Shown in pieces: positions 1 through 10,423 of a DNA stretch of 64,000 bases. Source of the DNA: Halomonas sp. A11-A. GTDB lineage: Bacteria; Pseudomonadota; Gammaproteobacteria; Pseudomonadales; Halomonadaceae. The stretch lies in the NCBI RefSeq assembly GCF_003182195.1, contig NZ_QGTM01000002.1, positions 186,001-250,000 of the forward strand. Reading direction: 5' to 3'. The notes beneath the pieces were generated by a model that did no database searches, was not told the DNA's origin, and saw nothing but the letters and a program-made list of their open reading frames with translations. Position numbers and translations under genes: made by a program. Every line of letters starts with the position of its first letter. Position 1 is the stretch's first letter.

Positions 1-210
1 GATATCCCCACCGATGCCGAGTCCTTCGCGGTGATCCGCTTCCGCGATCCCGCCACCGTGGACTTTCCCTACCTGCTGGCGATGATTCCGGATTCCTTCA
101 TGAGCCGCCCCCATACCCTGGTGGTGCCAGGGGCGCGGGTGTCGCTGGCCATGGAGTTGATCCTCGCGCCGCTGGTGCGCCACCTGCTGGCCCAGCGGCG
201 CTTCCGCTGA
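1..210 (+). CDS. C-terminal 69 residues of an unrecognised protein (5' truncated by window)
   Basis: An open frame enters from the left edge in frame 1 and stops at TGA 208-210, leaving 69 residues. It has high-GC third positions like its neighbours, which supports real coding. The tail is mixed hydrophobic and ends in an Arg-rich stretch (QRRFR). I do not recognise the family and give no function. The HIT gene starts 37 bases after the stop with its own GGGAGAG ribosome site, so the two may share a transcript. Confidence 0.55.
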   Translation, partial: DIPTDAESFAVIRFRDPATVDFPYLLAMIPDSFMSRPHTLVVPGARVSLAMELILAPLVRHLLAQRRFR

Positions 211-247
211 GCACCACCCTCCAGAGCTCCGACCAGGGAGAGACGCC

Positions 248-589
248 ATGGCCTGCCTATTCTGCCGGATCATCAACCGCGAGATCCCCGCCACCATCGT
301 CTTCGAGGACGACGAGGTGCTGGCCTTTGAGGACATCGCTCCCCAGGCCCCGGTCCACCTGCTGGTGATCCCCAAGCGCCATATCGCAACCCTCAACGAC
401 CTCGACGAGGGCGACCGCGCCCTAGTCGGCCGGCTGCCCATCGTGGCCGCCAGGCTGGCCCGCGAGCGGGGCTTCCATGAGGCGGGCTACCGGGTGGTGA
501 TGAACTGCAATGACGACGGCGGCCAGACGGTCTATCATATTCATATGCACCTGATGGGCGGTCGACGCTTCACTTGGCCGGCTGGCTAG
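248..589 (+). CDS. HIT-family nucleotide hydrolase (HinT-like)
   Basis: The 113-residue protein has the hallmark histidine triad, HIHMH at about residues 97-101, followed by the conserved GGR. The N-terminus has the CLFCRII...IPA opening typical of HinT/PKCI-like proteins. Family members hydrolyse purine nucleoside phosphoramidates and acyl-adenylates in the cytosol; the true substrate here is unknown. The final histidine of the triad acts as the nucleophile in the family. Length matches the usual 110-120 residues. A GGGAGAG ribosome site lies just before the ATG. Family confidence is high, exact substrate low. Confidence 0.9.
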   Translation: MACLFCRIINREIPATIVFEDDEVLAFEDIAPQAPVHLLVIPKRHIATLNDLDEGDRALVGRLPIVAARLARERGFHEAGYRVVMNCNDDGGQTVYHIHMHLMGGRRFTWPAG

Positions 590-651
590 CCGGCGCCCTG
601 CGGGCAACCGCGCAAGCCCAGGCGTTCGACGCATCGGGTGCAGCTTCTTTT

Positions 652-675
652 CGACGCCACCGCCAGGTGGCGTCG
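652..675 (+). terminator. perfect 10-bp hairpin between HIT gene and coq7
   Basis: CGACGCCACC at 652-661 and GGTGGCGTCG at 666-675 form a perfect 10-bp stem with a 4-base loop. There is no T-run on the right side, so this is a hairpin that may stabilise or weakly end the HIT transcript rather than a clear intrinsic terminator. Confidence 0.35.
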
Positions 676-759
676 GCCGTTCAGGGCGGTGCTTCAGGCG
701 GTAGGTGGCCTCGGCTACAATGGGGCATCCATTCCGGACCGAGGCGCGACGAGGTCGTC

Positions 760-1404
760 ATGAACCGCAAGCTCTCTCCCAGCGACAACCTGATCCACCA
801 GTTCGATACCGTGCTGCGCACCCTGGTGCCCCATGCCGCCCGGGCATCGCGGCCGTCTCCGGCGACCCCAGAGGTGCAGGATGCGCCCATGGACGAGGAG
901 GAGCGCCGCCATGCGGCCGGGCTGATGCGCATCAACCACACCGGCGAGGTGTGCGCCCAGGCGCTCTACCAGGGCCAGGGGCTGACCGCCAAGTTGCCCG
1001 ATGTGCGTGACCAGATGGAGGAGGCGGCCAGGGAGGAGATCGACCACCTGGCCTGGTGCGACGAGCGGCTCGTCGAGCTGCACGACCGCCCCAGCCTGCT
1101 CAACCCGCTCTTCTATGCCGCCTCCTTCGGCATTGGCGCGGTGGCCGGAGCCGTGGGCGACCGCATTAGCCTCGGCTTCGTGGCCGCCACCGAGGAGCAG
1201 GTGGGCCGCCATCTGGAGGACCACCTGGTGAAGCTGCCGGCGGGGGATCAGCGCTCCCGGGCGGTGCTGCGCCAGATGGCCATCGACGAGGCCCACCACG
1301 CCCAGCTGGCGCTGGAGGCCGGTGGCGCCCGCTTCCCCGCCCCGGTCAAGTTCGGCATGACGCTGATGTCCAAGGTGATGACCAAGAGCGTCTATCGAGT
1401 CTAG
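760..1404 (+). CDS. coq7: 3-demethoxyubiquinol 3-hydroxylase (Coq7/CatF di-iron monooxygenase)
   Basis: The protein hydroxylates demethoxyubiquinol at C5/C6, the penultimate step of ubiquinone synthesis, at the inner membrane. The 214 residues carry the di-iron carboxylate ligands of the family: INHTGE near residue 60, EEIDH near 93, [11 protein letters not shown] near 146 and DEAHH near 178. I chose the ATG at 760 because conserved residues start just after it; an open frame runs further upstream but encodes low-complexity sequence. It is followed by a structured repeat and the convergent osmC-like gene. Confidence 0.92.
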   Translation: MNRKLSPSDNLIHQFDTVLRTLVPHAARASRPSPATPEVQDAPMDEEERRHAAGLMRINHTGEVCAQALYQGQGLTAKLPDVRDQMEEAAREEIDHLAWCDERLVELHDRPSLLNPLFYAASFGIGAVAGAVGDRISLGFVAATEEQVGRHLEDHLVKLPAGDQRSRAVLRQMAIDEAHHAQLALEAGGARFPAPVKFGMTLMSKVMTKSVYRV

Positions 1405-1454
1405 GCGCCGAACGCCAGGAACCAAGGGTCAGGGCCACGATTCAGCGGGAGGCG

Positions 1455-1550
1455 CCGGTAGTAGGCCGAAGAGGAGGTCTGAGGACCAGGGATGGCCGAA
1501 GTAGCGTACAAGGGTGTATTTACAGCGCCTCCTCGCAGGCCTACTCCCGG
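1455..1550 (+). repeat. structured palindromic repeat, copy A (96 bp)
   Basis: Outer stem 1455-1467 pairs with 1538-1550 (CCGG, one mismatch, AGTAGGCC with GGCCTACT). Inside, GAGGAGG (1471-1477) pairs with CCTCCTC (1528-1534) and encloses two small hairpins. The first has a GGGA loop, CCA-GGGA-TGG at 1486-1495; the second is TACA-AGGG-TGTA at 1507-1518. It lies 51 bases after the coq7 stop and would be in the coq7 3' UTR on the transcribed strand. Related copies are at 8136-8246, 13594-13776 and 31944-32039. Confidence 0.8.
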
Positions 1551-1569
1551 GTCAGCCTTCTGCGCAGGC

Positions 1570-1989
1570 TTATTCCTCAACGATGGTATACGAGTGCGTC
1601 ACCTCGACGCCGCCCTTCACCAGCATGATGGAGGCGCTGCAGTACTTCTCCGCGGAGAGCTCCACGGCGCGCTGTACCTGCTTCTCCTTCAGCCCCTTGC
1701 CGGTGACGGTGAAGTGCACGTGGATCTTCGTGAAGACGCTGGGCACCTCATCGGCGCGCTCCGCCTCCAGGCTCGCCACGCAATCGCTCACCGGGGCGCG
1801 GGACTTCTCGAGGATCTCCAGCACGTCGAAGGAGGTGCAGGCGCCCAGGCCCATCAGCAGCATCTCCATGGGGCGCGGGCCGGTGTTGCGGCCGCCGTGG
1901 TCGGGCGGGCCGTCGATCACCACGCTGTGGCCGCTGCCGCTTTCGGCAACGAATTGACGTCCATCGGTCCATTTTACGCTGGCTTTCAT
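1570..1989 (-). CDS. OsmC/Ohr-family peroxiredoxin-like protein (YhfA type)
   Basis: The 139-residue protein has the OsmC fold signature with two conserved cysteines, in LGACTSFDV near residue 51 and EKYCSAS near residue 117. Family members are small cytosolic thiol proteins, some of which reduce organic hydroperoxides. The sequence looks closer to the YhfA subgroup than to Ohr or classical OsmC, so peroxidase activity is not assured. It lies downstream of murU on the same strand with about 100 bases between, and converges on coq7. Confidence 0.85.
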   Translation of the reverse strand: MKASVKWTDGRQFVAESGSGHSVVIDGPPDHGGRNTGPRPMEMLLMGLGACTSFDVLEILEKSRAPVSDCVASLEAERADEVPSVFTKIHVHFTVTGKGLKEKQVQRAVELSAEKYCSASIMLVKGGVEVTHSYTIVEE

Positions 1990-2062
1990 GGCAAGGGTTC
2001 CTTTTCGATTGTCGGTTAAGGATGGCTAGCATACAGGTGGTTCGCAGCTGCCCATAACGAGA

Positions 2063-2091
2063 GGCGCCGGGGACAGGTCGGAGAGGGGGCC
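2063..2091 (+). repeat. probable truncated left half of the structured repeat
   Basis: GGCGCCGGGGACAGG at 2063-2077, followed by a CGGAGAGGGGG block, closely resembles the left arm of copies A and C (GGCGCCGG..., CAGGACGAAGGGGAGG). No hairpins or right arm follow, because the murU stop codon lies at 2093-2095. It may be a decayed copy; the similarity is short. Confidence 0.35.
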
Positions 2092-2092
2092 T

Positions 2093-3774
<1,682 letters not shown>

Positions 3775-3892
3775 GGTGGCTGGCTCCTGGGTGACGTGAA
3801 GGGTCCGGCGGCGGGTCGGTTGACGGCCGCGGGGGCTCGCCGCATGCTGGGCGCTGCGTGGTCCGCCGGCAGCACTGGCGCGGTGCGGCCTG

Positions 3893-3898
3893 TATAAT
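3893..3898 (+). promoter_or_regulatory. candidate -10 box for lptD
   Basis: A perfect TATAAT lies 32 bases upstream of the lptD ATG in the amgK/lptD divergent gap. No good -35 is visible at 17 bases (CAGCAC), so the assignment rests on the -10 alone. The reverse complement could serve amgK. Confidence 0.4.
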
Positions 3899-3930
3899 AC
3901 CGATTCACCCCGCCAAGGACATCGAGGAAC

Positions 3931-6363
3931 ATGGGCAAGCGACTCACATGGACGGCTCTGGCCGGCCTGGCGACCCTGAGCCTGGCCGGCGCTCCCTATG
4001 CGGCGGCCTCGCCCGCCTCCCTGCCCGCCGAGTCGCTGGACTTCCGCCCCTGGGGCGATGGTCGCCCCGCCGGCGCCCTGTGCCGCGGCGTCTACGTGAT
4101 GCCCGATTACCGCCTTGCCGAGCCGCCGCCGGGGCGCGTGGCCAGCGAGTCGGACAGCGCCAGCTACGGCGAGGATGGCGAGACGATCCTGCGCGGCGAG
4201 GTGGTGCTGCGTCGCGACACCGCCCAGCTCGAGACCCCCCAGGTGCGAGTGCCCGGCAGCCGCGAGCGCGCCTTCGCCGAGGGTCCCCTGGCGCTGCGCG
4301 ACCAGAACCTGCTGGTGCGCGGTGAGGCCGCCGAGCTGTCGCTGGTCAGCGATGCGGCGCGCATCGACAACGCCCACTACGTGGTCCACGACCGCCACCT
4401 GCGCGGCGATGCCCTGCAGCTGGAGCGCCTGGAGGATGGTCGCTACCGGCTCTCCTCGGCGAGCTTCACCACCTGCGACCCCGGTGACAACCTCTGGCGC
4501 CTGGTGGGGGGCGACGTGGTGCTCGACCGCGAGAGCGGCTTCGGCACCGCCCGCAATGCAAGGCTCGAGGTGGGGCGGGTGCCGGTCTTCTACTGGCCCT
4601 GGGTGCGCTTTCCTATCGACGATCGCCGCCACACCGGTTTCCTGTGGCCGGCCGTGGGGATCTCCAGCGATGCCGTGGACTACGCCCAGCCCTTCTACTG
4701 GAACATCGCGCCCAACCACGACGCCACCATCACGCCGCGCTGGATCACCGATCGGGGCCTGCTGCTGGGCGGCGAATACCGCTACCTCTTCCCCAGCGAT
4801 GCCGGTCAGATCGAGGGGGCCTATCTGAATCGGGACGACGGCGGCAGCAGTGACGACCCGAACGCCGCCTCGCGCCGCTACGAGGGCGAGGATCGCTGGT
4901 ATGTCGACTACCGTCACGCCGGCACCCTCAACCCGCGCAGCCGCTACCAGCTGCGCTACGGGGCGGCCAGCGACGGACGCTACTTCGACGACTTCGGCAG
5001 CGACTTCGCCGAGCAGAATACCTCTGCCATGCCGCGCCTGGCCCAGATCGACTACCGCGGCGACGTCTGGCGCCTCGACGCCCGGGCCCAGGGCTTCCAG
5101 AGGCTCGACGACCCCCTGGCCGACCGTGACAAGCCCTTCTACCGGTTGCCAAGCCTCTCCGCCAGTGCGCGCTGGAACCAGGGGGGCTTCTACCAGCAGT
5201 GGGGCTCCAACTACACCTACTTCTGGCGCGACGTGGACGAGAACCGGGTGCCGCTGCGCGAGTCCGCCATCGGCTCGCGGCTGCACCTGACGCCGGCGAT
5301 GGGCTGGCGCTTCGATGAGAGCTGGGGGCACCTGGAGCCGCGCCTGGAGTGGCTGGCCACCGCCTACGAGCTCGACTATGGCGAGCGCCAGACCGACCGC
5401 GACACCTCCCTGACTCGCGAGGTGCCGGTGGCCTCCCTCGACGGTGGCCTGGTCTTCGAGCGCGAGCTGGAGCTGGGGGGGCGCGGCTACCGCCAGACCC
5501 TGGAGCCCCGCGCCAATTACGCCTATGTGCCGGCCCGGGACCAGTCGGAGTTCCCCGACTTCGATACCAGCGAGCGCGCCTTCTCCTGGGGCCAGCTCTG
5601 GTCGCCCCACCGCTTCTCGGGCAGCGACCGCGTCGGCGATCTCAATCGCCTCTCGCTGGGCGTCGATTCGCGGCTCCTCGAGGACGAGCGCGGGCGCCAG
5701 CGGCTCGCCGTGGGCCTCGGCCAGGCCTACTACTTCGAGGATCGCACCATCGACATGAACGGTGATCCCGATGTGATTCCCGACCCCGACCGGGACTTCC
5801 AGGGCTGGTACCGGGCCACTCGGGACCGCTCGCCGGTGGTGGCGCGGGCCGACTGGCAGATCACCGACCGCTGGCGCACCCGCTGGCAGTGGCTCTACGA
5901 CGACAACTTCGAGCAGACCGAGCGCACCTCCCTCGACCTGCAGTACCGATCCCCGGCGGGCCACGCATTGAACCTCGGCTACCGCTGGGAGCTCCAAGGC
6001 TTCGATCCCTCGGCCGAGCCGGGAGACGACGAGTTCCGCGACTTCAACCGCGAGGAGTACGACCTGTCGTTCGCCTGGAAGGCCAACCACCGCGTCGACC
6101 TGATCGGCCGCTTCCTCTACGACCACACCAACGACCGCTCCCTGGAGCAGCTGGCGGGTGTGCAGTGGAACGACTGCTGCTACGGTCTGCAGCTGGTGTG
6201 GCGGGAGTGGATCGACGACAACGACACGGCACGCATCGACGATGACTTCACCGATCGCGGGATCTTCCTGCGCTTCGTCTTCAAGGGTCTGGGCGGCGTG
6301 GGCCGTGAGGCCGACAGCTACTTCGAGGAGGCCATCCCGGGCTACCGTTCCACCGCCTTCTGA
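3931..6363 (+). CDS. lptD: LPS-assembly outer-membrane protein LptD
   Basis: LptD is the beta-barrel of the LptDE translocon that inserts lipopolysaccharide in the outer leaflet. The 810-residue precursor has a signal peptide (about residues 1-26, ending AAA), an OstA/LptA-like periplasmic domain (about 70-200) and a long aromatic-rich barrel. Cysteines expected for the disulfide switch are visible: CRG near residue 51, CDPGDN near 183 and the CC pair in NDCCYG near 750. It precedes surA by 40 bases, as in many gammaproteobacteria. Confidence 0.95.
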   Translation: MGKRLTWTALAGLATLSLAGAPYAAASPASLPAESLDFRPWGDGRPAGALCRGVYVMPDYRLAEPPPGRVASESDSASYGEDGETILRGEVVLRRDTAQLETPQVRVPGSRERAFAEGPLALRDQNLLVRGEAAELSLVSDAARIDNAHYVVHDRHLRGDALQLERLEDGRYRLSSASFTTCDPGDNLWRLVGGDVVLDRESGFGTARNARLEVGRVPVFYWPWVRFPIDDRRHTGFLWPAVGISSDAVDYAQPFYWNIAPNHDATITPRWITDRGLLLGGEYRYLFPSDAGQIEGAYLNRDDGGSSDDPNAASRRYEGEDRWYVDYRHAGTLNPRSRYQLRYGAASDGRYFDDFGSDFAEQNTSAMPRLAQIDYRGDVWRLDARAQGFQRLDDPLADRDKPFYRLPSLSASARWNQGGFYQQWGSNYTYFWRDVDENRVPLRESAIGSRLHLTPAMGWRFDESWGHLEPRLEWLATAYELDYGERQTDRDTSLTREVPVASLDGGLVFERELELGGRGYRQTLEPRANYAYVPARDQSEFPDFDTSERAFSWGQLWSPHRFSGSDRVGDLNRLSLGVDSRLLEDERGRQRLAVGLGQAYYFEDRTIDMNGDPDVIPDPDRDFQGWYRATRDRSPVVARADWQITDRWRTRWQWLYDDNFEQTERTSLDLQYRSPAGHALNLGYRWELQGFDPSAEPGDDEFRDFNREEYDLSFAWKANHRVDLIGRFLYDHTNDRSLEQLAGVQWNDCCYGLQLVWREWIDDNDTARIDDDFTDRGIFLRFVFKGLGGVGREADSYFEEAIPGYRSTAF

Positions 6364-6403
6364 CCCGGGTGCCCCTGCCGTTGCCAACTTCCAGAGAGGA
6401 AAG

Positions 6404-7075
6404 ATGAAACAGAAGCAGACATTGCGCCGCCGGACCCCCTTCCTGGCCGCCGGGCTCGCCCTGGCGCTGGGCCTTGCCGTCGCCCCCTTGGACATCCAGG
6501 CCCAGCAGTTCCAGTCCATGCAGCGCCAGGCCCTGGATCGCATCGTGGCGGTGGTCAACCAGGGGGCGATCATGGAGAGCGAGCTGGAGGAGCGCCTGGC
6601 CCAGACCCGCAGCCAGCTCACCGCCCAGCAGATCGACCTCCCCCCCGAGCGGGTGCTGCGCGAGCAGCTCCTCGAGCAGATGATCCTCGAGGAGATCCAG
6701 CTGCAGATGGCCCGGGAGGCCGGGCTCTCCATCGACGACACCGAGCTCAACCGCCAGGTGCGGGCCATCGCCGAGAGCAATGGCATGAGCCTTGAGCAGT
6801 TTGCCGACGCCCTGGAGGCCGACGGCCTGGCACTCGCCGCCGTGCGCGAGGAGATCCGCCGCGAGCTGGTGCTGCGCGAGCTGCAGCAGCGCCGGGTGGG
6901 CAGCCGGGTCAACCTCTCCGAACGGGAGGTGGAGCGTTTCATGGAGCAGGAGGGCGCCAGCCGCCAGCAGGCCCAGCAGGCACTCTTCCAGCGCCGCGCC
7001 AACGAGGAGCTGGAGGTCTGGCTGCAGGAGATCCGCTCCCAGGCCTTCGTCGACAACCGGCTCGACGGCCGCTGA
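6404..7075 (+). CDS. surA: SurA-like periplasmic chaperone lacking both parvulin domains
   Basis: The 223-residue precursor has a signal peptide (to about residue 34), then the SurA N-terminal chaperone domain, opening LDRIVAVVNQGAIMESELEERL. The sequence passes directly from RVNLSEREVERFMEQEG (about residues 165-181) to the SurA C-terminal segment QRRANEELEVWLQEIRSQAF. Full SurA is about 430 residues with two PPIase domains between these parts. In E. coli the N plus C core suffices for much chaperone activity, so this may still work. The start at 6404 has AGAGGAAAG just upstream; the stop overlaps the pdxA ATG. Confidence 0.85.
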   Translation: MKQKQTLRRRTPFLAAGLALALGLAVAPLDIQAQQFQSMQRQALDRIVAVVNQGAIMESELEERLAQTRSQLTAQQIDLPPERVLREQLLEQMILEEIQLQMAREAGLSIDDTELNRQVRAIAESNGMSLEQFADALEADGLALAAVREEIRRELVLRELQQRRVGSRVNLSEREVERFMEQEGASRQQAQQALFQRRANEELEVWLQEIRSQAFVDNRLDGR

Positions 7076-8118
7076 TGTCGCTGGCCGAGCCTCCGCTGCT
7101 GGCGCTGACCACCGGCGAGCCGGCCGGCATCGGTCCGGAGCTGGTCGTGATGCTGGCGGCTCAGTCACGGCCGGCGGCCCGGGTGGTCGCGGTGGGGGAC
7201 CCGGGGCTTCTGGCCGAGCGCGCCGCCGGGCTCGGCATCGCCCTCGAGCCTCTCGTGCTCGCCCCCGGCCAGGCGGTGCCCGAGGCCGCTCCCGGGCGAC
7301 TGCCGGTGTGGCCGGTGGCCCTGCGGACGCCGTCCCGCCCCGGCCAGTTGGACGCAGCCAATGCCGCCTATGTGCTCGAGACCCTGGACGTGGCGATCGC
7401 CGCCTGTCGCGCCGGCCACGCCGCGGGGATGGTCACCGCACCGCTGCACAAGGGGGTGATCCTCGATGCCGGCCACGCCGGCTTCACCGGTCACACCGAG
7501 TACCTGCGCGACGCCTGCGGGGTGGAGGAAGTGGTGATGATGCTCGCCACCGACCTCGCGCTGCACGCCACCCGACCCGGCTGGCGGGGCTCGCCGGCGC
7601 TGCGGGTGGCGCTGGCCACCACCCACCTGCCGCTGCGCGAGGTGGCCGATGCCATCACCGCCGAGCGCCTCTCGCGGGTACTGCGCATCCTCGATGCGGA
7701 GCTGAAGCGCTGGTATGGCCTCCCGGCGCCGCGCATCGCGGTGTGCGGGCTCAACCCCCACGCCGGCGAGGGTGGCCACCTGGGCCGCGAGGAGCTCGAG
7801 GTGATCGAGCCGGCGCTCGCGGCGCTGCGCGCCGAGGGGCTGCGGCTGGACGGCCCGCTCCCCGCCGATACCCTGTTCACGCCGCGTCACCTCGAGGGGG
7901 TCGACGCGGTGTTGGCCATGTATCATGACCAGGGCCTGCCGGTGCTCAAGTACGCCGGCTTCGGCAGCGCGGCCAATATTACCCTCGGGCTGCCCTTCGT
8001 GCGCACCTCGGTGGATCACGGCACCGCCCTGGATCTCGCCGGCACGGGGCGCGCCGACCCCGGCAGCCTGCGCGTGGCCGTGGCCCTGGGCGCGGAGATG
8101 GCCGGAAGTTCTTTTTAA
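7075..8118 (+). CDS. pdxA: 4-hydroxythreonine-4-phosphate dehydrogenase
   Basis: PdxA oxidises 4-phosphohydroxy-L-threonine with NAD(P) in pyridoxal 5'-phosphate synthesis. The 347-residue protein shows GEPAGIGPEL near residue 14, TAPLHKGVI near 121, the HTEYL metal-site histidine region near 140, NPHAGEGG near 227, and YHDQGLPVLK followed by GLPFVRTSVDHGTA in the C-terminal third. The start overlaps the surA stop by one base (TGATG), suggesting coupled translation. It is followed after 17 bases by structured repeat copy B. Confidence 0.95.
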   Translation: MSLAEPPLLALTTGEPAGIGPELVVMLAAQSRPAARVVAVGDPGLLAERAAGLGIALEPLVLAPGQAVPEAAPGRLPVWPVALRTPSRPGQLDAANAAYVLETLDVAIAACRAGHAAGMVTAPLHKGVILDAGHAGFTGHTEYLRDACGVEEVVMMLATDLALHATRPGWRGSPALRVALATTHLPLREVADAITAERLSRVLRILDAELKRWYGLPAPRIAVCGLNPHAGEGGHLGREELEVIEPALAALRAEGLRLDGPLPADTLFTPRHLEGVDAVLAMYHDQGLPVLKYAGFGSAANITLGLPFVRTSVDHGTALDLAGTGRADPGSLRVAVALGAEMAGSSF

Positions 8119-8135
8119 TACCAACGCGAGGGGCG

Positions 8136-8246
8136 CTGGGGGCAAGCCAAAGAGGAGGTCCTACGCCAGGGATGGCGTCGGTAGCGTACAAGGATGTATT
8201 TACAGCGCCTCCGGAAGGCCGGCCCCGCTCGCAGGCTTGCCGCCAG
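8136..8246 (+). repeat. structured palindromic repeat, copy B, with exact CsrA consensus
   Basis: Outer arms GGCAAGCC (8141-8148) and GGCTTGCC (8234-8241) pair, with further outward pairs across one mismatch. GGAGG (8154-8158) pairs with CCTCC (8208-8212). The first hairpin is a perfect ACGCCA-GGGA-TGGCGT at 8163-8178. The second, TACA-AGGA-TGTA, lies within GTACAAGGATGT at 8186-8197, an exact match to the published CsrA SELEX consensus RUACARGGAUGU. The element sits between pdxA and rsmA on the transcribed strand. About 16 bases near 8213-8228 are extra compared with copy A. Confidence 0.82.
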
Positions 8247-8305
8247 ATCAGCCCCGCATTGAAGTCAATACCGCATCTAAGACAGATATAGAAGGACACC
8301 CCTGA

Positions 8306-9136
8306 ATGTCATCTCGCCCCCCGGTTCACCGGGCCCGCAAGCGCTTCGGCCAGAACTTCCTGTGCGACCGCGGCATCATCTCGCGCATCGTGCGTGCCAT
8401 CGGGCCGCGCCCCGGCGAGCGCCTGGTGGAGATCGGCCCCGGCCAGGGCGCCCTCACCGAGCCGCTGCTGGAGGCCGCCGAGGGTCATCTCGAGGTGATC
8501 GAGCTCGACCGCGACCTGATTCCCGGGCTGCGGGTGCAGTTCTTCAACTACCCCGGCTTCGTGATCCACGAGGGCGACGCCCTCAAGTTCGACTTCCGCG
8601 CCCTGCGAGGCGAGGGCGAGCGGCTGCGGGTGGTGGGCAACCTGCCCTACAACATCTCCACCCCGCTGATCGCCCACCTGCTGCAGTCCGGCGATGCCAT
8701 CGCCGACATGCACTTCATGCTGCAGAAGGAGGTGGTGGAGCGCCTGGCCGCCGAACCGGGCGGCCCCGACTGGGGGCGGCTCTCGGTGATGGCCCAATAC
8801 CGCTGCCGGGTGGACTCGCTGTTCGTGGTGCCGCCCGAGGCCTTCGTGCCTCGGCCCAAGGTGGACTCCGCCATCGTGCGCCTGACGCCCCATGCCGAGC
8901 TGCCCCATCCGGCCACCGACGAGGCGCTGCTCTTCACCCTGGTGCGCGAGGCCTTCGGCCAGCGCCGCAAGACCCTGCGCAACAACCTCAAGGGACGCAT
9001 CACGGCGGAGGCGCTCGAGGCGCTCGGCATCGATCCCGCCCGCCGCCCCCAGACCCTCACCGTGGAAGAGTTCGTGCGCATCGCCAACCACCTGGCCCAA
9101 AGCGGCGCCGAGGCGGGCGAGGAGGTGCCGGAATGA
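8306..9136 (+). CDS. rsmA: 16S rRNA dimethyladenosine transferase
   Basis: RsmA (KsgA) dimethylates two adjacent adenines near the 3' end of 16S rRNA with S-adenosylmethionine. The 276-residue protein has [11 protein letters not shown] near residue 11, SAM motif [11 protein letters not shown] near 47, acidic motif [11 protein letters not shown], and the catalytic NLPYNIS near 112. A GAAGGA ribosome site lies 9 bases before the ATG. The leader contains repeat copy B, so control by an RNA-binding protein is conceivable. The stop overlaps the apaG start (ATGA). Confidence 0.96.
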   Translation: MSSRPPVHRARKRFGQNFLCDRGIISRIVRAIGPRPGERLVEIGPGQGALTEPLLEAAEGHLEVIELDRDLIPGLRVQFFNYPGFVIHEGDALKFDFRALRGEGERLRVVGNLPYNISTPLIAHLLQSGDAIADMHFMLQKEVVERLAAEPGGPDWGRLSVMAQYRCRVDSLFVVPPEAFVPRPKVDSAIVRLTPHAELPHPATDEALLFTLVREAFGQRRKTLRNNLKGRITAEALEALGIDPARRPQTLTVEEFVRIANHLAQSGAEAGEEVPE

Positions 9137-9531
9137 GGCCGGTGCTGCCCGAGGCCCTGCAGGGCCAGATCAGGGTCGAGGTGGAGCCCGAATTCCGCGA
9201 GGAGGAGTCCGCGCCGGGCGAGGGGCGCTACGTGTTCAGCTACACGGTGACGGTGCACAACGCCTCGCGCCACAGCATCCAGCTGATGGCCCGCCACTGG
9301 AAGATCACCCAGGGCAGCGGCAAGGTCCAGGAGGTGCGCGGCAAGGGGGTGGTGGGCCAGCAGCCGATGATCGGGCCGGGGCAGCAGTTCCGCTACACCA
9401 GCCGGGCGATCCTCGATGGCCCCGTGGGGGTGATGGAGGGCGACTACACCTGCGTGGATACCGCCTCCCAGCGCCCCTTCGAGGTGGCCATCGCCCCCTT
9501 CCGCCTGGCCGGCCCCAACCAGGTACACTGA
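9133..9531 (+). CDS. apaG: ApaG protein (DUF525)
   Basis: The 132-residue protein has the ApaG Ig-like fold with the conserved [17 protein letters not shown] and GVMEGDYTC stretches in its second half. The molecular role is not settled; it accompanies apaH and rsmA in many gammaproteobacteria. Start choice is fixed by the four-base ATGA overlap with rsmA and the fit to family length (about 125 residues). Confidence 0.93.
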   Translation: MRPVLPEALQGQIRVEVEPEFREEESAPGEGRYVFSYTVTVHNASRHSIQLMARHWKITQGSGKVQEVRGKGVVGQQPMIGPGQQFRYTSRAILDGPVGVMEGDYTCVDTASQRPFEVAIAPFRLAGPNQVH

Positions 9532-9563
9532 ATCCACTGTTTCACCCTTGCCGGGAGCGCCAT

Positions 9564-10382
9564 ATGACCACCTATGCCATCGGCGACCTCCAGGGATGTC
9601 ACGCCGAGTTCGTCGAGCTCCTCGAGGCCCTCGACTTCGATCCCCGCCGCGACCGACTGTGGCTGGCCGGCGACCTGGTCAACCGCGGCCCGGGGTCGCT
9701 GGCCTGCCTGCGCGAGGTGATGGCACTGGGTGAGGCGGCCCGGGTGGTGCTCGGCAACCACGACCTGCACCTGCTCGCCGTGGCCCGCGGCGGCGCGGCC
9801 CTCAACCGCAAGGACACCCTGGACGCCATCCTCGCCGCACCGGACCGCGAGGCGCTGCTGGACTGGCTGCAGTCGCGGCCGCTGCTGGTGCGCGACACCC
9901 TCGGGCAGGACACCCTGATGACCCACGCCGGCCTGCTGCCCCAGTGGTCGCTGGACCAGGCCGCCGGCCTGGCCCGGGAGGTCCAGGCCGTGCTCGGCGG
10001 CGAGCACGCCGGGGCCTTCCTCGAGCGCATGTACGGCAACGCCCCGGCGCTGTGGCGCGACGACCTCGATGGCGTCGACCGGCTGCGGGCCATCGTCAAC
10101 GTCTTCACCCGCATGCGCTTCATCGATGCCGAGGGAAGGCTCGACTTCTCCGCCAAGGAGGGGCTCGGCAGCGCCCCGCCGGGTTTCGCTCCCTGGTTCC
10201 AGTACCCCCGCGGCGACGGCGCCCGGCTGCTGTTCGGCCACTGGGCGGCCCTGCAGGGGGCGACCCCGCACAGTCGCGTCGACGCCCAGGCCCTGGATAC
10301 CGGCTGCGTGTGGGGCGGGGCGCTCACCGCCCTGGCCCTCGAGAGCGGCGAGCGCACAAGCGTGCCCAGCCGGCGGCGCTGA
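9564..10382 (+). CDS. apaH: bis(5'-nucleosyl)-tetraphosphatase, symmetrical
   Basis: ApaH cleaves Ap4A to two ADP and can remove Np4 caps from RNA. The 272-residue metallophosphatase carries the phosphoesterase signature: GDLQGC near residue 7, GDLVNRGPGS near 36 and GNHDLHLLA near 66, with a downstream TLMTHAGLLP. The gene follows apaG by 32 bases in the usual rsmA-apaG-apaH order, so co-transcription is likely. Confidence 0.96.
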   Translation: MTTYAIGDLQGCHAEFVELLEALDFDPRRDRLWLAGDLVNRGPGSLACLREVMALGEAARVVLGNHDLHLLAVARGGAALNRKDTLDAILAAPDREALLDWLQSRPLLVRDTLGQDTLMTHAGLLPQWSLDQAAGLAREVQAVLGGEHAGAFLERMYGNAPALWRDDLDGVDRLRAIVNVFTRMRFIDAEGRLDFSAKEGLGSAPPGFAPWFQYPRGDGARLLFGHWAALQGATPHSRVDAQALDTGCVWGGALTALALESGERTSVPSRRR

Positions 10383-10423
10383 CGCCGGCGATACCCTTCA
10401 AGCCCTGACCACGAGAGGCCACC

